DNA of 31,645 nt. It comes from SXIZ01 sp040079795 (GTDB lineage: Bacteria > Pseudomonadota > Gammaproteobacteria > Methylococcales > Methylomonadaceae). Below the pieces are notes generated by a model. It did not search any database and had not been told where the DNA came from. It saw nothing but the letters and a program-made list of their open reading frames with translations. The DNA lies in contig JBEBJQ010000052.1 of NCBI GenBank assembly GCA_040079795.1, positions 1 to 31,645 of the forward strand, written 5' to 3'. Shown one piece after another: positions 1 through 7,624 of this stretch (position 1 is its first letter; every line of letters starts with the position of its first letter). The translations under genes were made by a program, and so were the position numbers.

Positions 1-109
1 GTATTAAATTTATGTTGGTACAAAAACTGCTTTATTAATTGCGTGGATAGCTTTTATTTATAAAGCCTCATGGGATTTTATGGGGGTCTGTTGTTTGTAA
101 ATGAATGTG

Positions 110-136
110 TTCACATGATATTGAGCCAAATATTAT
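110..136 (+). promoter_or_regulatory. Candidate sigma-70 promoter of the first secreted-protein gene
   Basis: TTCACA at 110-115 and TATTAT at 131-136 each match the -35 and -10 consensus at five of six positions, but the 15-bp spacer is short. A start near 143 would leave a leader of about 60 nt before the ATG at 205. The assignment rests on motif reading alone. Confidence 0.28.
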
Positions 137-204
137 GAAGATGGTAGAAGGCATCAGCATAGACAATAGAGGCTTAAGACTTTTTATTTTTTCGGAGAAT
201 GATA

Positions 205-933
205 ATGCAAGTGAGAAAAAACTATTATAAAAATATAGTAATTGCAAGCGTAGCAGCTTTAAGTGTACTAGGTGTAGCAGCAGCGAATGCCGCTGGTTTT
301 GAGGGTAAAGCAAAAATTACCTTAAACCAACAAGTTTTAGCCACATTTAAGGGTGCAAATAACCTTGCCAGTGCTGACATAGATGGTAAGCGTTTTATTT
401 ATATCAATGAGTTTTTTAACGATTCGGAGTTTACCTATCCAGTGACAGTGTGTGGACGTACTCCACCCCCAAATGATCTTTGTAATGCTACACCTACCAA
501 TCATACTGGCTTGGCAACTGATGTTCAGCCATATACGTTACCAGCGGTACCTTTATCAATAGCGCCTTTTCAAGCCGGGAACGTCGGTACCAATTGGAAC
601 CCTACTACAGGCGGTTCTATCGGCATAGCAGGTGCGTTTAAAGTCCGCAGTGACTTTGATCGCAGGCCAGACCTCTCGGTTAGATGGGGCAAGTTTGCGG
701 TAATTAACACCGGCTCCACCTGGGTACTTTTTGATAATCTTGGCGGTGGTAGTCTTTTTGAGTTGGCTAACGTGCAAACAGAAGTTCGGCCTGGTGGTCA
801 ACTTCAGTTAAAAGCTGATTTAAAATTTGGTAACACTGCCTGGGCGGATTTTTTGGGCGGCGGCTTTTTGAAGTTAACCGCTGCTGAAAGGGAAGTCATT
901 CTCGGCAAGATAAAGTTAGAAATACAAAACTAA
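205..933 (+). CDS. Secreted protein of unknown function, 242 aa
   Basis: I do not recognise the family. The ATG at 205 is preferred over the in-frame ATG at 199 because CGGAG at 193-197 then sits 7 nt upstream. The product begins with a Sec-type signal peptide: basic MQVRKNYYKN, a hydrophobic stretch, then AAANA followed by AG, a likely signal peptidase I site near residue 30. The mature part is rich in Gly, Asn, Thr and hydrophobic residues, looks beta-rich, and has two cysteines in VCGRTPPPNDLC that could form a small disulfide loop. There is no lipobox and no second membrane segment, so the mature protein should be periplasmic or extracellular. The gene stands alone; the next gene, hypA, is 480 bp away and unrelated in function. 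Confidence 0.8.
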   Translation: MQVRKNYYKNIVIASVAALSVLGVAAANAAGFEGKAKITLNQQVLATFKGANNLASADIDGKRFIYINEFFNDSEFTYPVTVCGRTPPPNDLCNATPTNHTGLATDVQPYTLPAVPLSIAPFQAGNVGTNWNPTTGGSIGIAGAFKVRSDFDRRPDLSVRWGKFAVINTGSTWVLFDNLGGGSLFELANVQTEVRPGGQLQLKADLKFGNTAWADFLGGGFLKLTAAEREVILGKIKLEIQN

Positions 934-1290
934 TCATACTGCAAAAGCACTGCCTGTTTATGCTGTCGCAACTGACAGTAATATAACAAGCCCGTGATTG
1001 TCGTTCAATGCTACAAAACTCCCCCTCGGACGTGAGCAGTTACATGCCGGGGGATTCTGTCGTTAAGCTTGGGCGTCATGTAGGGCACTCATTGCGGCGT
1101 TTATTAGCGATAAAATATCTATAAATAATCGTGGCAAAAAACACGCAGGGATGCACTAAAGTATTAACATAACGCATTTAATTTTGCTGAGTATTATCGA
1201 TAAGTGGCTTTTTATAACGCAAAATGTGTAAACTCAAAACTAAATTACCAATTGAATCTAATCGATAGCTGCAACGGGAAAGAACTTAAT
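934..1290. other. Non-coding region upstream of the hyp operon
   Basis: No convincing ORF is seen on either strand. It holds one GC-rich inverted repeat, CCCC(T)CGG near 1022-1029 with CCGGGGG near 1047-1053, with a bulged T and a loop of roughly 17 nt and no T-run after it. A loose sigma-54-like sequence lies at 1132-1147 (TGGCA, then a GC dinucleotide with the correct 10-nt GG-to-GC spacing), but the rest of the -12 element does not match. The hyp promoter should lie in this stretch, though I cannot pin it. Confidence 0.5.
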
Positions 1291-1416
1291 GCATGACAAA
1301 CCGGTACGGAACAAATTTGCATTTACCCACATGGTGTATGGTAGGGATAGCCAGCATGACAAATCTGCCAGGAGCAGATTTGCACTTGCCCGCGGGGTGC
1401 ATGGCAGGGATAGCCA
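1291..1416 (+). repeat. Two tandem 63-bp palindromic repeats upstream of hypA
   Basis: Copy 1 (1291-1353) and copy 2 (1354-1416) both begin GCATGACAAA and end AGGGATAGCCA. They are identical at 49 of 63 positions; 10 of the 14 differences are transitions. Copy 2 contains two intact inverted repeats: a 9-bp arm CAAATCTGC (1360-1368) with GCAGATTTG (1374-1382) around CAGGA, and an 8-bp arm TGCATGGC (1398-1405) with GCCATGCA (1413-1420) around AGGGATA. CCCGCGGG at 1389-1396 is a further self-complementary octamer. The matching arms in copy 1 are degraded. The repeat is in frame with hypA and free of stops, so it could be mistaken for an N-terminal extension of 2 x 21 residues. Confidence 0.85.
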
Positions 1417-1420
1417 TGCA
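1398..1420 (+). promoter_or_regulatory. Hairpin enclosing the hypA ribosome-binding site and start codon
   Basis: TGCATGGC pairs perfectly with GCCATGCA over 8 bp, with AGGGATA as a 7-nt loop. The Shine-Dalgarno-like AGGGA (1406-1410) lies in the loop and the hypA ATG (1416-1418) in the 3' arm. In mRNA this structure could limit initiation of hypA. The pairing is seen directly; any regulatory effect is inference, because the hairpin is part of a repeat unit and may only have landed there. Confidence 0.55.
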
Positions 1421-1757
1421 TGAATTATCTTTATGCGAAAGCATTTTACAGGTATTGGAGCAGCAGGCAACTGCCCAGCAATATCGTAAGGTTAAAACCG
1501 TTTGGCTGGAAATCGGTGTATTATCAGGCGTTGAGATTGAGGCGCTTCGGTTTAGTTTTGATGTGGTTATGCAAGGCTCGTTGGCTGACAACGCCCGGCT
1601 GGAAATTATTAATGTACCCGGCCAGGCTTGGTGCATGGCCTGTGCTGATAATGTGGTTGTAGAACAGTTATACGATGTCTGCCCACAGTGCGGTAGCCAT
1701 CAATTGCAGGTGAACGGCGGGGATCAAATGCGTATTAAAGAGCTGGAGGTAGGATAA
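1416..1757 (+). CDS. hypA: Hydrogenase nickel insertion protein HypA
   Basis: HypA is the zinc metallochaperone that works with HypB to insert nickel into the large subunit of [NiFe] hydrogenases. The ATG at 1416 gives MHELSLCES; the family's N-terminal Met-His-Glu is the nickel site, so this start is required even though the frame stays open back to 1293 through the tandem repeat. The 113-aa length is normal. The zinc site is CMACADNVVVEQLYDVCPQC in the C-terminal half, with the usual two CxxC pairs. The stop TAATG overlaps the start of hypB by one base, indicating coupled translation, and hypB's strong GGAGG (1744-1748) lies within hypA. The start region is folded into the repeat hairpin described separately. 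Confidence 0.96.
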   Translation: MHELSLCESILQVLEQQATAQQYRKVKTVWLEIGVLSGVEIEALRFSFDVVMQGSLADNARLEIINVPGQAWCMACADNVVVEQLYDVCPQCGSHQLQVNGGDQMRIKELEVG

Positions 1758-2566
1758 TGTGCGGTGTATGCGGCTGCGGCGAGGGCCATTCTCACTCGCA
1801 CGATGAAGATCACGAACATTCACATGACCATAGTCATGCCCATCAGCATAAATTTGTGCTTAGCGCCGAGCATTCTCATGCCCCGGGCTTAAGTCCTGCA
1901 CGCATGGTGCAAATCGAACAGGATATTCTGTCTAAAAATAACCGTTATGCCGCCGAAAACCGGCACTATTTCAGTACCCGCAGCATGCTGGTGTTGAATC
2001 TGGTATCCAGTCCCGGTTCCGGCAAGACCACGCTGCTCACTGAAACCATCACCCGTTTGAAGGACGATACTGACATTGCTGTTATAGAAGGCGACCAGCA
2101 AACCGCCCTCGATGCCGAGCGCATCCGCGCTACCGGCGTACAAGCGTTGCAAATTAACACCGGCAAAGGCTGCCACCTGGACGCTCATCGGGTTGGCCAT
2201 GCTCTGAAAAGCCTAAAGCTGAAAAACCATAGTTTGTTGTTCATTGAAAACGTCGGCAATCTGGTTTGCCCATCGGCGTTCGATCTGGGTGAGGCGCACA
2301 AGGTGGTAATCCTGTCCGTTACCGAAGGTGAGGATAAGCCGATTAAATACCCCGACATGTTCCATGCCGCCGACTTAATGATCTTAAACAAGACCGACCT
2401 GTTGCCATATCTGGATTTCGACACAGAGCAATGTATTCAATTTGCAAAACAGGTTAATCCACGCATAAAAATCTTGTTGTTGTCGGCTAAAACCGGGGAA
2501 GGGATGAAGAGTTGGTTGCGCTGGCTGAAAGCTGAATTGGAATTACAGTGTATTGATTATGCTTAA
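1757..2566 (+). CDS. hypB: Hydrogenase nickel incorporation GTPase HypB
   Basis: HypB is the GTPase partner of HypA in nickel delivery. The N terminus MCGVCGCG carries the CxxCGC high-affinity metal site. Residues 11-31 are a His/Asp/Glu-rich stretch (HSHSHDEDHEHSHDHSHAHQH region), the nickel-storage type of HypB. The P-loop SSPGSGKTTLL is at about 84-94, EGDQQTALDAERI follows switch I, GKGCHLDAH (Cys139-His140) is the G-domain metal site, and LNKTDLL is the NKxD guanine motif. The length of 269 aa is typical. It is the second gene of the operon, and a 39-nt gap separates it from hypC. Confidence 0.97.
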   Translation: MCGVCGCGEGHSHSHDEDHEHSHDHSHAHQHKFVLSAEHSHAPGLSPARMVQIEQDILSKNNRYAAENRHYFSTRSMLVLNLVSSPGSGKTTLLTETITRLKDDTDIAVIEGDQQTALDAERIRATGVQALQINTGKGCHLDAHRVGHALKSLKLKNHSLLFIENVGNLVCPSAFDLGEAHKVVILSVTEGEDKPIKYPDMFHAADLMILNKTDLLPYLDFDTEQCIQFAKQVNPRIKILLLSAKTGEGMKSWLRWLKAELELQCIDYA

Positions 2567-2605
2567 TTAACTTAACGTTCGCAACATTACCGGAATCTAA
2601 AGCTT

Positions 2606-2836
2606 ATGTGTTTAGCAGTACCGGCTCAAATAGTCGCCATTAATCCAGTTACCGGTATGGCTACCGCATCAGTCGGTAATGTTAAAGTCGAGGTATCGCT
2701 CGCCTTGGTTGAAGATATCTCAATTGGTGATTATGTGTTGGTGCATGTCGGTTATGCGTTGCATAAAATCGACGAAGACGAAGCCTTAAAAACCCTTGAA
2801 TTATTTGCCGAAGCCGGATTAACATCCCAGGCATGA
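2606..2836 (+). CDS. hypC: Hydrogenase maturation chaperone HypC
   Basis: This small chaperone, together with HypD, holds the Fe(CN)2CO unit and then docks on the hydrogenase large-subunit precursor. It starts MCLAVPAQIV, the family signature MCLxxP in which Cys2 binds the iron or the large subunit. The 76-aa beta-barrel-sized product is normal. The stop overlaps the hypD start as ATGA, so the partner proteins are translationally coupled. Only one hypC-type gene is visible here. Hydrogenase-specific paralogues such as HybG or HupF, if present, would be elsewhere. Confidence 0.97.
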   Translation: MCLAVPAQIVAINPVTGMATASVGNVKVEVSLALVEDISIGDYVLVHVGYALHKIDEDEALKTLELFAEAGLTSQA

Positions 2837-3957
2837 AATACATCAGCGAATTCAGACAGCAAGACCTAGCCCAAAAATTGTCCAACGCGATAGCCCAAGC
2901 TGTCGATCCCGATCGGCACTATCGGCTGATGGAGTTCTGTGGCGGCCATACCCACGCCATTTTCCGTTACGGCGTGCAGGACTTGATGCCGGACAATGTT
3001 GAATTCATTCACGGCCCTGGCTGTCCGGTGTGCGTATTGCCGACCGGACGCATTGACAATGCCATCCAGTTGGTCGAACGACACGATGTGATTCTTTGTA
3101 CCTATGCCGACTTGATGCGGGTACCCGCCAGTGCTCGTAACAGCTTGCTGAAAGCCAAGGCCAACGGTGCCGATATTCAGATGATTTATTCCACCCAGGG
3201 TGCCTTGAAAATCGCTCGCGACAATCCGGATCGGCAAGTGGTATTTTTCGCGATAGGTTTTGAAACCACTACACCACCCACCGCAGTCGCTATTAAACAG
3301 GCGCAGGCCGAACAGCTGACTAATTTTTTGGTATTCTGCAACCACGTATTAACACCTGCTGCAATGCAAGCGATTCTGGATGCGCCGCAACCCGTCGCTA
3401 TTGATGCTTTTCTCGGGCCATCCCACGTCAGCACTGTGATCGGCAGCCAGCCCTATGAAATATTTGCCGAACGCTATACCAAGCCGATAGTCATTGCCGG
3501 TTTCGAACCCCTGGACGTAATGCAGTCAGTGCTTATGCTTATTCGCCAGCTCAATGAAGGCCGTCACGAGGTTGAAAACGAATACAGCCGTGCCGTCACG
3601 AGGCAAGGTAACTTGAAAGCGCAGGCATTGATGCAGGGAGTGTTCGAGCTGCGGCCGCAATTCGAATGGCGCGGATTGGGCTTGATTCCCAACAGCGCTT
3701 TAAAACTCAAAGCAAGTTATGCCGATTTTGATGCGGAACAACGTTTTGACATGCCTGCAATTCAGGCGGGTGATGTCAAAGGCTGCGAATGTCCGGCTAT
3801 TCTGCGTGGCGCGAAAAAACCTCAAGATTGTAAGTTACTGGGAACGGTCTGTACTCCTGAAAATCCGATGGGCTCATGTATGGTTTCATCGGAGGGTGCT
3901 TGCGCGGCGTATTGGTCTTATGGGCGGCTGAGAGCTTTAACCCAGATAGCAACCTAA
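2833..3957 (+). CDS. hypD: Hydrogenase maturation scaffold HypD
   Basis: HypD carries a [4Fe-4S] cluster and, with HypC, is the scaffold on which the Fe(CN)2CO group is built. The three family motifs are present: FCGGHTH around Cys36, HGPGCPVC with Cys64 and Cys67, and the C-terminal cluster-binding cysteines in GCECPAI, DCKLLGTVC and GSCMVSSEGACAAYW. The length of 374 aa matches the family. The start overlaps the hypC stop by four bases. The next gene, hypE, follows after 25 nt. Confidence 0.97.
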   Translation: MKYISEFRQQDLAQKLSNAIAQAVDPDRHYRLMEFCGGHTHAIFRYGVQDLMPDNVEFIHGPGCPVCVLPTGRIDNAIQLVERHDVILCTYADLMRVPASARNSLLKAKANGADIQMIYSTQGALKIARDNPDRQVVFFAIGFETTTPPTAVAIKQAQAEQLTNFLVFCNHVLTPAAMQAILDAPQPVAIDAFLGPSHVSTVIGSQPYEIFAERYTKPIVIAGFEPLDVMQSVLMLIRQLNEGRHEVENEYSRAVTRQGNLKAQALMQGVFELRPQFEWRGLGLIPNSALKLKASYADFDAEQRFDMPAIQAGDVKGCECPAILRGAKKPQDCKLLGTVCTPENPMGSCMVSSEGACAAYWSYGRLRALTQIAT

Positions 3958-3982
3958 TTAAAACAAAAAGAGAATCTGGCCA

Positions 3983-5026
3983 GTGCCCAACCCCTACACA
4001 TCCTCGCTAAACATAAAGTCCGGTAAAGTCGATCTAAGCCACGGTGGTGGCGGGCGGGCGATGGCTCAGCTGATTGATGAATTGTTTATCAAGCATTTCG
4101 ACAACGACTTATTGCGGCAGCGCAACGATCAAGCCCTGTTTACTGTACCGGCTGGACGACTGGTGATTAGCACCGATGGCCATGTCATCTCGCCGCTGTT
4201 TTTTCCGGGAGGAGACATCGGGTCGTTGGCAGTAAACGGTACTGTTAACGATGTGTCCATGTCCGGCGCGAAGCCGCTATATTTAGCGGCGGGCTTTATT
4301 TTGGAAGAGGGCCTACCCCTGGCCGACCTGGAAAAAATCGTCATCAGCATGGCGGCGACGGCGAAACGTGCTGGTACGCCGATAGTCACCGGCGATACCA
4401 AAGTGGTGGAGCGAGGCAAGGGCGACGGGGTGTTTATTACCACCACTGGCGTTGGCATCGTACCGGAAGGGGTTAATATTTCCGGCAACCTTGCTAAACC
4501 GGGCTGTGCCATTTTAGTAAGCGGTTCTATCGGTGATCACGGCGTGGCAATTATGGCCAGCCGGGAAAATCTGCAATTCCAAACGACCATAGTTTCTGAT
4601 TCCGCCGCACTGAATTGGCTGGTTGCCGATATGGTTGCGGCGGCACCTGCCGAGATTTATTGTTTGCGCGACCCAACCCGCGGCGGTTTGGCGACCGCGT
4701 TGAACGAGCTGGCTCAGCAATCCGGCGTCGGCATGGTCATTGATGAAACACAAATCCCGATTAAGTCTGAAGTCAAAGCTGCCTGTGAAATTTTAGGCCT
4801 CGACCCATTGTATGTCGCCAATGAAGGCAAGCTGGTGTGCATTTGCAATGCAAAAGCTGCCGAATGCCTGCTGGCAGTAATGCGGCAACATCCGCTGGGC
4901 AAAGATGCGGCGATCATTGGCGAAGTCATTGCTGACGGACATGGCTTTGTGCAAATGACTACGGCGTTCGGCGGACGGCGGATTGTCGATTGGCCGGTTG
5001 GCGAGCAATTACCGCGTATCTGCTGA
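3983..5026 (+). CDS. hypE: Carbamoyl dehydratase HypE
   Basis: HypE is a PurM/SelD-like ATPase that dehydrates the carbamoyl group on its C-terminal cysteine to thiocyanate, the source of the iron cyanide ligands. The protein ends PRIC, the required C-terminal motif. The N-terminal LSHGGGGRAM and the later VTGDTKVVERGKGDG are family ATP/Mg-binding segments. Translation must begin at GTG 3983: the next ATG (near 4061) would remove the HGGGGRAM motif. The Shine-Dalgarno is weak (purine-rich AAAAAGAGA about 10 nt upstream). Length is 347 aa. The stop and the hypF start share one base (TGATG). Confidence 0.96.
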   Translation: MPNPYTSSLNIKSGKVDLSHGGGGRAMAQLIDELFIKHFDNDLLRQRNDQALFTVPAGRLVISTDGHVISPLFFPGGDIGSLAVNGTVNDVSMSGAKPLYLAAGFILEEGLPLADLEKIVISMAATAKRAGTPIVTGDTKVVERGKGDGVFITTTGVGIVPEGVNISGNLAKPGCAILVSGSIGDHGVAIMASRENLQFQTTIVSDSAALNWLVADMVAAAPAEIYCLRDPTRGGLATALNELAQQSGVGMVIDETQIPIKSEVKAACEILGLDPLYVANEGKLVCICNAKAAECLLAVMRQHPLGKDAAIIGEVIADGHGFVQMTTAFGGRRIVDWPVGEQLPRIC

Positions 5027-7371
5027 TGCCTGGAAAGGCAATTCGGATACGCGGGATAGTACAGGGCGTCGGCTTCAGGCCGATGATCTGGCATCTGGCT
5101 AATCAACATCAACTTACTGGCGAAGTATGGAATGATGGCTTGGGAGTAATGATTCACGCCTTTGGCATGACGGCCGATCTTGACGCTTTCACTCAGCAAG
5201 TTCCACTGCAACTACCCCCGCTGGCTCGACTTGACAGCATTGAGGTGCAAACGTTAGACATTCAACCAAGCAGTAACGAATTTCGAATCATCGCCAGTCA
5301 AGCCAATAGCATAGAAACGCCTATCGTAGCCGATGCGGCAGCCTGCCATGATTGCCTGGGCGAAATTGCCGATCCGGACAATCGCCGATACGGTTATCCA
5401 TTTACCAATTGCACGCACTGTGGGCCGCGCTTATCCATTATTAAACAGATACCTTATGACCGCTGCCACACCAGCATGGCGGAATTTGTTATGTGCCTGC
5501 AATGCCAGCAGGAATACGATAATCCCGCCGATCGCCGCTTCCATGCCCAGGCTAATTGTTGCCCCGATTGCGGTCCCAAGGTTTGGCTAGAAGATAAAAA
5601 CACCCAAACACAGAATAGCGGCATTCCGATCCAACAAGCCGCTAAATTGATCCGGCAAGGCTCTATTATTGCTATCAAAGGACTGGGTGGTTTTCATCTG
5701 GCTTGTGATGCAAGCAATGCAGAAGCTGTCAGTCAGTTACGCACCCGCAAACGCCGTTACGCAAAACCATTTGCGTTAATGGCTAAAAATATTGAGATGA
5801 TTGCCCAGTATGCCCACGTGGATGCACTGGAAATTAAAGCCTTACAGGACAAATCCGCGCCGATTGTGTTATTGACCGCACAGGGTAGGGCAGTTGCGGC
5901 GGAAGTAGCGCCAGGTGATAACAAGCTTGGCTTTATGTTGCCCTATACGCCGCTGCATACCTTGTTGTTCAAGGATTTAGATGTACCTATCGTACTCACA
6001 TCAGGCAATATCAGCGACGAACCCCAATGTATTAACAATGATGATGCTCGGGTAAAGCTGGCCGGTATTGCCGATTATTTACTGCTGCATGATCGAGCTA
6101 TCGTTAACCGGTTGGACGATTCGGTGACGCAGTTGATGGCAGGGAAAATGCGCTTGCTTCGGCGCGCGCGCGGTTATTGCCCGGAAGCGCTGGTATTGCC
6201 GCCCGGTTTCGAAAAAGCAGGTAGTATTCTGGCGATGGGCGCGGAACTTAAAAACAGTTTCTGCTTACTGAAAAATGGTTTAGCCATCGTTTCCCAGCAT
6301 ATAGGCGATCTTGAAAACGCCGTCGTTCAGTGCGATTATCGTAATGCAATCGATCTGTACAAGAATCTTCACGACTTCAAACCCCAGCGTATTGCCGTTG
6401 ATCAGCACCCAGGGTATCTATCGACACACTATGGACAAATCCTGGCTGAAACTGATACTGCCGAGCTAATACAAGTTCAACATCATCATGCCCACTTGGC
6501 CGCCTGTCTGGCTGAACAGGGTATCGCCTTAGATACCGCACCGGTTTTGGCCGCAATCTTCGATGGCTTAGGCTTGGGTGATAACGGCGAATTGTGGGGC
6601 GGGGAGTTTTTGCTAGGTGACTACAAGGGCTATACCCGGCTCGGTCATTTCCAGTCGATTGCATTGCCTGGCGGCACTCAGGCGATGCTGGAGCCTTGGC
6701 GCAATACTTACGCACAATTGCGGCATTATTTTGATTGGCCGACCCTGCAACGAGACTTTGCCGACTTGGACATCATAAAGCTGCTGGCAAGCAAACCCCT
6801 AGCTATGCTGGACACAATGATCAATAGGAATCTTAATTCACCGACCTCTAGCTCTTGTGGGCGATGGTTTGATGCCTTTGCCGCTGCACTTGGTTTATAT
6901 CCGGGGCGCATTGATTATGAGGGTCAGGCTGCGATTGGCCTGGAAACTTTGGCTGCACCAGTGTTTGCCGAAGAAATGCCATACCAGCAAGCCAGTTCGG
7001 TTGCCCCTGTAAATGGCTTATCGGTATTAAGTTGGGAAGGCTTATGGCAAGCGGTACTGACTGATATTGACCGCGGTACTCATAAATCCCGGATAGCTGC
7101 ACGTATCCACCAAAGCCTGATCGCAGCGACCGTTGAGCTGTTGCTCGATCTCAGTCAACACACCGGTGCCGACAGTATTGCCCTTAGCGGCGGAGTTTTT
7201 CAAAACCGGCTACTGCTGGAGGGCGTAGTGCAGCAATTGCAGCAACAGGGTAAAACCGTGCTCGTTCCTAGCCGTTATCCATTAAATGACGGGGGTTTAG
7301 CATTAGGACAAGTCGTTATAGCCGCAGCGTTATCTAAGTATTTTCCTTGTTTATACGACCAATACCCTTGA
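5026..7371 (+). CDS. hypF: Carbamoyltransferase HypF
   Basis: HypF converts carbamoyl phosphate to carbamoyl-AMP and transfers the carbamoyl group to the HypE C-terminal cysteine. Domains in order are: an acylphosphatase-like domain (IRGIVQGVGFRP, residues 8-19), two zinc fingers of the CxxC-x18-CxxC type (CHDC...CTHC and CLQC...CPDC, about 107-185), a YrdC-like nucleotide-binding domain, and a Kae1-like C-terminal domain with the metal motif VQHHHAHLAA. The ATG at 5026 overlaps the hypE stop and gives 781 aa, close to the usual length; an upstream TTG at 4990 in the same frame is rejected. It is the last gene of the operon. A short hairpin, TCATGT-AA-ACATGA, follows the stop without a T-run. 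Confidence 0.96.
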   Translation: MPGKAIRIRGIVQGVGFRPMIWHLANQHQLTGEVWNDGLGVMIHAFGMTADLDAFTQQVPLQLPPLARLDSIEVQTLDIQPSSNEFRIIASQANSIETPIVADAAACHDCLGEIADPDNRRYGYPFTNCTHCGPRLSIIKQIPYDRCHTSMAEFVMCLQCQQEYDNPADRRFHAQANCCPDCGPKVWLEDKNTQTQNSGIPIQQAAKLIRQGSIIAIKGLGGFHLACDASNAEAVSQLRTRKRRYAKPFALMAKNIEMIAQYAHVDALEIKALQDKSAPIVLLTAQGRAVAAEVAPGDNKLGFMLPYTPLHTLLFKDLDVPIVLTSGNISDEPQCINNDDARVKLAGIADYLLLHDRAIVNRLDDSVTQLMAGKMRLLRRARGYCPEALVLPPGFEKAGSILAMGAELKNSFCLLKNGLAIVSQHIGDLENAVVQCDYRNAIDLYKNLHDFKPQRIAVDQHPGYLSTHYGQILAETDTAELIQVQHHHAHLAACLAEQGIALDTAPVLAAIFDGLGLGDNGELWGGEFLLGDYKGYTRLGHFQSIALPGGTQAMLEPWRNTYAQLRHYFDWPTLQRDFADLDIIKLLASKPLAMLDTMINRNLNSPTSSSCGRWFDAFAAALGLYPGRIDYEGQAAIGLETLAAPVFAEEMPYQQASSVAPVNGLSVLSWEGLWQAVLTDIDRGTHKSRIAARIHQSLIAATVELLLDLSQHTGADSIALSGGVFQNRLLLEGVVQQLQQQGKTVLVPSRYPLNDGGLALGQVVIAAALSKYFPCLYDQYP

Positions 7372-7445
7372 ATCATGTAAACATGAGCTTACGCAAAGTC
7401 ACGAAAGTTTGAAGGCAGAATGTAACTGTGCGTAATCAATCACCA

Positions 7446-7476
7446 TTGACACACAATTCAGGACACCCTCTAAAAT
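7446..7476 (+). promoter_or_regulatory. Candidate sigma-70 promoter for recC
   Basis: A perfect -35 TTGACA lies at 7446-7451. Either TCTAAA (7469-7474, 17-bp spacer) or TAAAAT (7471-7476, 19-bp spacer) could be the -10. Transcription would begin about 140 nt before recC. A small inverted repeat AGATAA-GAT-TTATCT at 7551-7565 lies in the leader. Nothing else is seen in this 253-bp gap. Confidence 0.4.
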
Positions 7477-7624
7477 TTTTTTAAAAATCAGAAAATTGCA
7501 GTTAACAACAAAACTTATTGAGAAAATAACCTAGCCTTTAGACTGAAATAAGATAAGATTTATCTGGACAGTGATTTTCATGCTGGGTCTCATTCTTATC
7601 CGATTTTTGTAACCAAGGTACGCC

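Noticed and set aside
1022..1053. GC-rich hairpin after the first gene as a terminator
   Set aside because: It has a bulged stem, a long loop and no T-run, and it lies about 90 bp after the stop codon.
1293..1415. N-terminal extension of HypA (41 residues, two 21-residue repeats)
   Set aside because: HypA needs the N-terminal Met-His-Glu for nickel binding, and the extension is exactly the palindromic DNA repeat, so it is most likely untranslated.
4990..5025. Upstream TTG start for HypF
   Set aside because: The ATG at 5026 overlaps the hypE stop in the usual way, and the acylphosphatase domain starts right after it; the TTG lies inside hypE.
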